Below, piece by piece: positions 56,061 through 64,000 of a DNA stretch of 64,000 bases. Location: the NCBI GenBank assembly GCA_963978545.1, contig OZ021727.1, positions 95,865,762 through 95,929,761 of the forward strand, in the 5' to 3' direction. This stretch comes from Linyphia triangularis. Its lineage: Eukaryota > Arthropoda > Arachnida > Araneae > Linyphiidae. The notes under the pieces are model-generated. The model made no database searches. It was not told the DNA's origin and saw only the letters and a program-made list of their open reading frames with translations. How positions within the stretch are numbered: the first letter of the stretch is position 1; every line of letters begins with the position of its first letter. Position numbers and translations under genes: made by a program.

Positions 56061-58859
56061 GTTGTACTATATTTAATCAAATAATATCATAAATAGGTTT
56101 TATGTTTGTCATTTGCAATTCTAAGTAAAAAACTTTATTTTTAACAAATATTTTTTTACGAAGTAACAAATCTGACATAATTTGTTTATAAGATTAAAAC
56201 AAAGATATCATGGCTCAAATATAGATCACAGAATTAGTTTGTATGTGGCAAGCAGTTAATCAGGATACACTAATTAAATTTAAAAAGTTGGTAACAGGCC
56301 TAACAAGAAAAATTTTACCTTGTGAGAACTAATAAATCCTTACAGTATCCTATCAGCTTGATTAAAATGGTTTCTTTCACATACTGAATCGTGAAAGCAA
56401 TATTAAAAAATTATGACCCCATCTACTGATTAATTTTGAATATGAATAACTTTGATAACACACCTGACATTTCTCTCTGACAACAACAAAAAATTAATAT
56501 GTACCAGAAAATAAAAAAAAAAATTAAAAAAAAAAATAACAATAATAATTAAAGATATTTTATGGATTTATTGAAAAATAGATTTTTAAAAATCCATTAG
56601 TTCTTCAAATTTATTTGATCCATTAGAAATTGGTAAAATATGAAAAAGAAATTTGACTTTGTCGTTTCGGATATCGCATTTTCTAATATTGCTCTTTGTT
56701 TATATAAAAAAGAAAGGTTCAGGGCATATTTTGACAATATTATACTCCATAACTTTAAATAGTATGTATTTTTAGGAAAAATAAACATCTAGGCCCTAAG
56801 GTTATTAAATTTCAAAATAAAATATAGTCTATTGTCGGACATCAAAAATGCCTCAAATTTGAAATTCCCCTAATGCAACAATTATCGCCAAAAAGATCGC
56901 CAAACTTTTTTTAAAAATCAATTTTGAAAACTGTATATTACATCAATCCATGTCAAGTTTAAATGAAGTGACCAGTATTACAAAATAACTGAAAGCTGTG
57001 AGGTGATCCAGATCAGTTTTAATTTGATTGGTTAATCTCTTAGATAAGACACAAAAACATAGGTTAGGTTTTGCGTTACAATACCGCAAAGAAAAAGATT
57101 GATGATAAAATTAAGAATCACTTGCAGCTTTTAAATTTGCTGTGGCAATTTTTTTTTTTTACTTATGGTACTTTCTACACAATCTAAAAAACGATTTACG
57201 AAAGCAATAAGTTTTCCTGTGGCCTTCTACAGCCAAACTGATTGTACATCTATGTTGTTAAACATTTGTGGTATAACTTGTCCTATCATTAACAATTGTT
57301 TGAAGTGTTTTAAAAATTTATTTAGGAATTTTTAACCTAACCATAATTTCATTTCCAATTGCAAAATACGAAAAGTGTTTTAAACTTGTCTCTAATTTAA
57401 AGTAACTCAACCGATTTTAACTAGATTTTAATGTTATGTTGCATGTCCTCTTGTGAGAGAAAGAGAGCCCACTACTTCAACTGTTACTCTCTATTGTTCT
57501 TATTATGTTAAAAAGATCTATGACGAAATTAGGAAGTATGAAATTGTGAAATAAAAAAAAAATCCTTTTAAATACAGTGCACTGTTGAAATAACGAATAA
57601 TTTCTAATAACAAAATAATAATATATCATACGAAAACAATATTCTAATTTTGTTTTTTAATTTTAAGTTCCTCGTACATAAATTGAAGTATTAAAAATAG
57701 TTGAAATGTTAGAGAATTTCTATTGAAAAGCAGTCCGTGAATCTTGTTGAAATGTCACACCTGATAACTCGACAGCTCTACAAAGTGCATTGTAAATAAC
57801 ATTCGCTTTCGAATATAAAAAAGGAGGTTATCAATTTGACTTACCAGTGAATACGAAATATTTCTTAAGAAAACTACAGGGTCAAATTAAATGAAACATT
57901 TTGCATTATATAAGTGCCCACACAGCAAATTTTGTTATTATCTTAAATTGCAATGAGTTAAATTTTTTAAGTTACGTTTTTAAAACTTTACCAGGATGCT
58001 TCTGGTCAAAAAGAGGTTAAATTAAAAAGCATTGTTCTTTTATTTTTTTATCACAATATTAAAAAATATTTGTAATTCAAAAACTGATACAAATATATTT
58101 TTTTCCGAAATTAATTTTGACATTTCATTTATGAACAACATAATATGTAAATTACATACTAATGAGTTAGTCTATAAATTATGTATTAATTCTCTTCATA
58201 TTATAATACTTCTTCAAATTAAGTTTATTTTGTCTTGAAAAATTGTTGCTTATATTGTTTAATATCTCTATTAGAAAAGTGGGTTTTAAGAATTCCGGTC
58301 TTCAAATACCATTTTATAAGTAACAAACTTTGTAACATTTGCGAATTCTGTTGACGATCGAGATTTTTGTATCAAGTACAATTTACGAAATTGGAAAATA
58401 TTAAGTTATAACAATTTCTACGTTAACTAGAAGGAACACTATTATCGTAAAATTTAGACCTAAATTAAAGATTTAACCTTCACACAATTAGCAGTTTACA
58501 AAAGAAAATTCACACATAAATTCACAAAAGTTTAAGTTTCAAGAAGCAGCTCAAATGTACGATATTAGACAATTTTATTTCAAATAGACCGCTTATTAAC
58601 GGATTTTATACAGCATAGGTATTTCTTTTTTTCTTTTTAATTTGGTATATTGTTTGAATGTTGGTACAATCCAGATTAAGTATTATTTTTGGAAATATTA
58701 ACTTTAAAAGTAAACAAATTACTGCATTTTTTTAAAAAAAATTTATAATACAATTTTTAAAAAAAATGTAAATTATCTACCTGATTCCAATTTAACAATC
58801 ACCTTTCTCTCCAATGCTGTTAAAAATAAAGTTTCATTGCCACTAAATAATCCACAGAC
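55691..58859. other. AT-rich stretch, nothing recognised
   Basis: Holds an (AT)n tract at 56036-56054 and a diverged piece near 56870-56930 (TTATCGCCAAAAAGATCGCC) like those at 13550 and 52470. CACACAGCAAATTTTG at 57921 resembles the terminus of the 47354 element. No gene supported. Confidence 0.55.
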
Positions 58860-58945
58860 AGCAGACACTTTCACTAACGCATATCATCGAACGCTAAAAA
58901 AAGACAATCAAATCCCGATCAATCAAGAATGCCACAATCGATGAA

Positions 58946-59047
58946 TCAACAAGAAAACAAAGTCGTCTGCCGAAGAACTTCTTCACAACTCCACTCGGCG
59001 AGCGAGTCGTTGCCAGATTGCATGTCACTAATGCGCTTAATATTCAT
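58946..59047 (-). CDS. Possible first exon of an X-box-regulated gene (33 codons)
   Basis: Minus-strand frame MNIKRISDMQSGNDSLAEW, SCEEVLRQTTLFSC, then stop. It is the only non-repetitive, GC-richer patch for several kb, and its ATG lies about 40 bp downstream of a perfect X-box (59088-59101), the usual arrangement for ciliary genes in arthropods and nematodes. No strong splice donor is visible before the stop, and I do not recognise the peptide. A competing plus-strand frame (58929-59120, MPQSMNQQENK) overlaps it, so either may be spurious. Confidence 0.25.
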   Translation of the reverse strand: MNIKRISDMQSGNDSLAEWSCEEVLRQTTLFSC

Positions 59048-59087
59048 AACATCACAATGGGACACGTACACAAGACCGAGCGGGTGC

Positions 59088-59101
59088 GTTGCTATGGTGA
59101 C
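59088..59101 (-). promoter_or_regulatory. Perfect X-box (RFX binding motif)
   Basis: Minus strand GTCACCATAGCAAC matches GTNRCC-N2-RGYAAC with no mismatch. RFX proteins bind this motif to activate cilium genes in sensory neurons and sperm. Confidence 0.5.
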
Positions 59102-59121
59102 CAAATTGTGTACGTTGTGAA

Positions 59122-59513
59122 CCTTTGCCCATTGAAATGCTGTTGGGAATTAGAAGTGGGGGGACCTTAGAGATTTGTGTGACTTGTGGAATTTTGGAGC
59201 AACCCGTCGTGAGATTTCGTCTTTGATGGTTTTTTAACTCCCTCTTTGGACTGAGGACAGATATTTTTTATACATCCTAATCAAATGGAAAATATTGGAC
59301 CTCTCATTTCTCTCCATATTTTTATATTAGTCGTCATTATTTTTCTGATACAATTGTTTCTTACTGGTTCGAAGTAACAATTAATGCAGACAGATAAATG
59401 AATTTGGCTCGTTAAAAATATAATTACAAATTTATCATTTCAGTACACAGGATCTAGTGAAATAGAGTTCCTTTTTTTCTTTCTTTTCGGACTTATAACA
59501 GAAACATACCACA
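59122..59513. other. Unassigned stretch
   Basis: No supported feature. Confidence 0.5.
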
Positions 59514-59552
59514 AAAAAGAAAAATTGGAAAAGAGTTCCAATTTTTCTTTTT
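59514..59552. repeat. Perfect 17-bp hairpin
   Basis: AAAAAGAAAAATTGGAA and its exact complement around the loop AAGAG. Confidence 0.8.
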
Positions 59553-60144
59553 AACCTTTACATTGTATATATCCACTACTTGTTACAGATTAGAGACGAA
59601 AATTGGTACAGATATTCATAACGTCCCAAGTAGCAAAAATAAAGGGAACGCGATTAAAACTCTAAGAGGAAGACAAAAGGGAAAAAAACTCATTCTATCT
59701 ATGAATTATTCCAATGGACTAATTTACCGTGTACGTCAAAATTAGTACAAATGGCCACATAATCATAATTAATGAAATTAAGCTTTCTATAACTCTAAAA
59801 AGGCAGTAAAACTACTTCCGTATAATCGCACGTTAAATATTAGTTATTGGATTGTATACATTTGAAGGAAAGAGATAAACTGTTCTAAATACATAATTTT
59901 TAAATTTCACACTTTCCATATTACTGGACGCTGACTTTTGTTGATGTGTTTCCCTGTGGGTTGATTAAATTTGCATTTCTCCTTCTTCCCATGTATGAAG
60001 CTGGGAAATGTATTGCCTCTTTGATTGTACATTTGAGTACGCCTTATCGTATACAACAAACTTTTAATAGTTCTAAAAGTTAATAACTGATCACGACATA
60101 AAAATAATTTGTAATGACTTAGACTCCCTCTGTAAGTAAAAATT
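59553..60144. other. Unassigned stretch
   Basis: Two frames of 60 and 82 codons (59563-59745 plus; 59907-60155 minus) have no recognised domain. Confidence 0.5.
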
Positions 60145-61413
60145 GGGTCTACCAAACAGTTCTGTCCGTTTTTAGATTAAAACAAAATACAAATTTTTCT
60201 TACCATCAATAAACTTTATTAATTAGTATAATTGCCATTATTATTAATGACTTCTTGCCAGCATGAGGATAATTTGTAAGCCCTATTTTTGAAATATGTT
60301 TCATCTTTTGATGCGAAAAATTGAACCAGTGCTGGTTTGACATCTTCTTCATTTTTGAATTATTTGCACTTCAAAAAATTTGGTAAGGATAAAAACAAGT
60401 GATAGTCGGATGGTGCTAAGTCCGGGAAATATGGTGGATGCGACAGAATTTCCCAGCCTAGTTCTACAATTTTTTGATGAGTCCCCAAAGCAGCATGTGG
60501 CCTAGCGATGCAGTATGATGCCCTTCCTATTGAACATCACCGGCCTCTTTTTTGGGCTGCTGTCTTTAAATTATTCAGTTATTGACAATACTTCTCCGAA
60601 TTGAACTTTTCTTTCGGTTTTAAAAGATCATAATGTATTGGTCTTCGAATGTCCCACCATATACACAACATTCTCTTGTTCAGAGTCAAATTTGGTTTAG
60701 AGGTGAAAAGGCTAGATTTTCCAGGTTCACAATATACGATTTTTCTTACTATGTTTTCGTGAGTAATCTACTTTCATCCCCAGTTATCATCTGGTTCAAG
60801 AAGGACTCGATTTTGTTCCGAGCATGCAGAGATGTGCATGAGACTACTCGATCGTCCAAATTCTGCTGACTTCATTCATGTGGCACCCATCTTTAATATT
60901 TACACATCAATGCTATCTTCTAAATATGGTCTGAAATGGTTTTCTGAGCTGAATTAAGCCTTTTTGTGATCTCCGATATTAACAGAAAATGATCTTTCTC
61001 CAACTTGGTCTCAACAACATCATCGTTGATCGAAGATGGTTGCCCAAAAAGTAGCTTATCAGAAAGGTCGAAATCACCTGTTTCAAACTTTTCGAACCAT
61101 CTTCTGCATGTTCTATCAGAAACTGTACCTTCACCAATCACTTTCAATAAATTTCTATATGCTTCTGTAGCATTTATTTCTTGTTGAAATTCGTATAACA
61201 TACAGTGGCGTAAATGAACTTTATCATTAGCCATGGATACACTATCGCTTCGCACTTAAGACTAAAGTGAATCAACTTTGTTTTAGTTAATTTGCTATGT
61301 CAGTATGTATACATCATGCGATAAAAATAGAAAGACGAACATTCTCCAAATAACACATGTGCTTACGTGTCGAAAATTCTTGTCAAAAACGGGCAAAACT
61401 TTCCGGTAGACCC
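60145..61413 (-). mobile_element. Mariner transposon, decayed, about 1.27 kb
   Basis: The ends are inverted repeats of about 30 bp: GGGTCTACCAAACAGTTCTG on the left and, inverted, GGGTCTACCGGAAAGTTTTG on the right, both followed by (C)CGTTTTTGA/AGA. The length is typical for mariner. Both the N-terminal and catalytic parts of the transposase are recognisable on the minus strand. A flanking TA duplication is not evident. Confidence 0.85.
60220..61234 (-). pseudogene. Mariner transposase pseudogene
   Basis: The likely original start MANDKVHLRHCMLYEFQQ is at 61234. The helix-turn-helix domain follows (AYRNLLKVIGEGTVSDRTC, RRWFEKFETGDFDLSDKL, GQPSSI) and stays open to 60920. The catalytic half is broken by stops but readable: VGHSKTN, KKRPVMFNRKGIILHR, then a stop where the second aspartate region (DNARPH) should be, ARPHAALGTHQKIVELGWEI, HPPYFPDLAPSDYHLF (third aspartate intact) and FASKDETYFKNRAYKL. 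Family: DD34D, IS630/Tc1/mariner. It cannot encode active enzyme. Confidence 0.85.
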
Positions 61414-62437
61414 GATATTTTGTTACATTTTTCGTTAACTTATTATAAATTTCTTATTAAAATTAAACACTGCTTTATTTTTCTTTGAAATCTACCTTGT
61501 TCCAATAGCAATAACTCTTGTTACATATAAATGTTAAGTTGAAAATGTGCGAATAAAATAATTAATCCTTCATTTACTTGTTATCTTGAGTCAAGCGGCA
61601 ACAAAGAGTCAATAGGAAAAATACTCCGACCTCTTTTACGTTTTCGTCGTTATAATAAAAGTAGTATTACGCAGAAAAGCTATGAGAAAATGCAATATAA
61701 ACCAATCAGAAATAAACCGTCATGTATAAAGCTATTGACATGCCGGTGGCCAAACCACATTGAGTCTAGAAAAGCTAATTATCTAAAGGATCATCGTCTG
61801 TGATGATTTTCGAGGTTCAGTTTCTAGTAAAATGATTCCTTGATCAAAAATTTTAAATAATGAACAATTTAAATATAATTTGTGTGGGAAAATATTTAGT
61901 ACGTTAATTTTTTGCGCATGTATTAAAATAAGCTTACATTTTCATTTATTTTCAAAATATTAAACACTCGATAGCTGCAATTTCGAAAGAATCAATAAGT
62001 AATTACTTTGAAAGCATCGGAAATGCCTTACAAGATATTTTACCTTCTAACATAGAAAGTTATGTCGAAACTAACTTGACAGATGAACCAGGGAAAAAAA
62101 AAATATATATCACCAGAAACATGATTCAGAGAGAGTATTGAACTCTACAAAAGCCTATATCAGAAAAGCTGCAGCAGGAGTTGCAACCTATTCATATGAA
62201 AATTGAAGATTGGTAAGCCCTAAAGGAAGCAAAACATGTTGGTATAGATTCGATAGTATGATTTTATAAAACACAATCTTTTCACTCTTTTGTCTTAGAC
62301 TTCTATGGTTACACGATCATAAAATTCCCCTCGTATATTTTCCTTCGAATTTCCCTCATCTGACACAGTCTTGGGCACTTTTTTTCCTCCGTTATAAAAA
62401 TATTGGCGACAAATAATTCTCGAATATATGTTGAAAG
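61414..62437. other. AT-rich stretch, nothing recognised
   Basis: No supported gene or repeat. Confidence 0.55.
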
Positions 62438-62755
62438 GTGGTTGTAAAGAGATCTCAATTCTCTAAGACCATCTCCCTAAGGTTCTTATTATTCAAAGCC
62501 ACTCGAGAGGCGAAAGTACGCCACCGTTTCAGTCGCTCAGAAAAGACACTCGAATCGAAACATGCAATCTTTTGGAGCTTATTATACTGGGCCACTGCTG
62601 TGGCTAGAGGTTGCATCTGTCGCTTGTGGCGCTCAGACCCTAAACGAACATGCATTCCTATGGAGCTTATTATGCTGAGCCCCAGCCATGGCCGGAAGCG
62701 GAGGCGTGCTAGAGTGGCTCTGTATAATAACGTCCTTAGTTGCATAAAAAATTAA
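62438..62755. repeat. GC-rich block with open frames on both strands
   Basis: A sharply bounded GC-rich block with 105 codons open on the plus strand and 96 on the minus (TLARLRFRPWLGLSIISSIG, MHVRLGSERHKRQM). It contains a direct repeat, GGAGCTTATTATACTGGGCC and GGAGCTTATTATGCTGAGCC, about 84 bp apart (62575 and 62659). Simultaneously open frames usually reflect composition. I read it as a dispersed repeat, not a gene. Confidence 0.4.
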
Positions 62756-63360
62756 TTTCAAATTGATTCGAAAGTGGAGGACAAGTGCTACCTATGGCTT
62801 TTGGAATTATTTTGTTATACAACTTTGGAGCACCTACTACTATCTCAAGAGATTAAACGCAGTGATAATTCCACAATGCATTTTTAGTTGAAATTGGAGA
62901 AGACTTAAAAGAGGACCCAACCAAAGATAAAAGGAAAGTGAATCAATACTGGCGCTTTAGTTCAGAGCTTAATATGAAGAAAAGGAGAATTTTATAAGAA
63001 ACATTAGATGACCCAAATGACGTAGGATATTATGGAATACTAGAAATGGTAACAAACAACCATCTCAGAATTTTAGCTTCCTAATGAACTGCAGATATTT
63101 CGGATGAAACTTGAATTGTAGATTCATTTGGAAAATCTAAAAAGAAAAGTAATTTGGAGCCCATCAGCAACAATCCAGATATTTTTTTTTTTTTTTTGTA
63201 TGAAAATTCCTCGCGATAGAACAGGTAGACGATCTTTTTTAGGTTTAAAAATACTATAATCCATAGAAAAATGTTTTACCAAAAATTCTTTGCATATAAT
63301 CTTACAAAATAATCTTAGCAATTACTTACCATTTACTTTCTCCCCCCAAAAAACTTAATA
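62756..63360. other. Unassigned stretch
   Basis: Short broken frames such as LDDPNDVGYYGILEMVTNN near 63003 look protein-like but cannot be placed in a family. Confidence 0.45.
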
Positions 63361-63515
63361 TCTATTGTCATTAACAATGAGTCTATCTGCCAAATCACCG
63401 TTCGGTTGGATGACTGCAAATTGAGAATTTGTTTGCAACCAACACCCGCATAAACAAACAAAATCGATGTAAAAATATAAAGGGTTTAAAAATATAAAAC
63501 TGAAATATAAGGGGT
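63361..63515 (+). repeat. Dispersed repeat fragment (shared with 29885-30060)
   Basis: CGGTTGGATGACTGCAAATTG, ACAAACAAAATCGATGTAA and ATATAAAGGGTTTAAA resemble 29935-30055. Confidence 0.4.
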
Positions 63516-63775
63516 TCCTGCATGATTTATCCCCAAGTCCTTGCCATTCATATGGTCACTGAGAAAAATTTTGAGCGAAATTGTCTTTCCTAATAGAAGT
63601 TTGTCAAGTTAAAAAGTGTTTCTTATTAATACCTGTGAATCCTTTTACTTTGGTTTGATGCTTTTATACTTTGCTCACTCATGTTTAAAAAAAATTTAAA
63701 ACTTGTTATGACATTTTTTCACTAATCGATGGTTTACCATTGAAATAGTAGAAAATTACCGACATACCTACACCA

Positions 63776-64000
63776 GTAGGGTGGTTCAAAAATATATGGG
63801 TAAATTTTTTTTTTTACCTAGAGACCAAGACACCCCCTCATTTTTTTACATCTACCCATACAAATGTTCTAGCAAAATTTCAGAATCCTACTCCAATTAA
63901 AAGATGGCGCTCAATGAACAGTAAAATTTCGTATTTTGTGCGTTTTTGGGTATTTGTAGTGGATTTGGTAATAAGTATAATTGAAAGCAATTTTCTTAAA
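63776..64000 (+). repeat. TAGGGTGGTTCAAAAATA-type repeat, cut by the window end
   Basis: Starts CAGTAGGGTGGTTCAAAAAT and continues through ATGGCGCTCAATGAAC to the end of the window. GGGTGGTTCAAAAA termini are familiar from dispersed arthropod repeats, but the other end is outside the window. Confidence 0.35.

Noticed and set aside
62438..62755. Opposed ORFs of 105 and 96 codons as possible genes
   Set aside because: Both strands are open at once in a GC-rich block with an internal direct repeat; this is better explained by base composition of a dispersed repeat.

Overview
The window is AT-rich, gene-poor eukaryotic DNA that is mostly repetitive. Three things point to an animal, most likely an arthropod and plausibly a spider or another chelicerate: a mariner transposase close to the insect/arachnid type, several 5'-truncated LINEs, and a mix of Ty3/gypsy, piggyBac-like, pogo-like, P/THAP-like and Pif1/Helitron-like remnants. 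The species call is inference. I see no complete host gene. The two best host-gene candidates are a short minus-strand first exon next to a perfect RFX X-box (about 58946-59101) and a 138-residue minus-strand ORF with a SOCS-box-like end (24692-25108).

Layout. 1-6 kb: unassigned AT-rich DNA with a short insertion bearing a 13-bp target duplication, a piggyBac-like MITE and a solo LTR between 62-bp direct repeats. 6.2-7.6 kb: a 1.39-kb element whose long inverted repeats each carry a tRNA-like Pol III box pair. 8.1-8.4 kb: a hairpin repeat. 9-10.9 kb: a broken copy of an unnamed multi-copy protein family with FEN/PIN-like motifs. 10.9-12.7 kb: a gypsy pol remnant fused to its own LTR. 14.6-16.1 kb: a repeat element with a 670-bp palindrome. 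17.6-18.2 kb: a TTAA-flanked element. 19.6-21.7 kb: a three-layer nest (palindromic element, then LINE, then LTR) that can be read to the base. 24.7-25.4 kb: the SOCS-like ORF beside a Pif1/Helitron helicase fragment.

25.8-40 kb: several tandem-repeat-bearing elements (147-bp period at 27.1-28.8 kb, about 135-bp period at 38.7-39.7 kb), a nested inverted-repeat element (30.7-32.1 kb), an LTR-like segment with a short ORF, a pogo-like MITE, a foldback and a LINE RT remnant. 42.7-44 kb: a LINE endonuclease remnant split by an LTR with a visible 6-bp target duplication. 45.3 kb: interleaved hairpins. 47.4-50 kb: a large inverted-repeat element. 50.3-51 kb: a 631-bp element with CATAGAC termini and an imperfect 8-bp target duplication that contains a THAP-domain first exon and splice donor. 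52-55.7 kb: an array of one repeat family. 60.1-61.4 kb: a decayed mariner. The window ends inside another dispersed repeat.

The mobile sequences do not work together as a pathway; they record successive insertions. The common theme is the number of inverted-repeat (foldback) structures, at least eight in 64 kb. All identifications are from reading and translating the sequence by eye, without searches.
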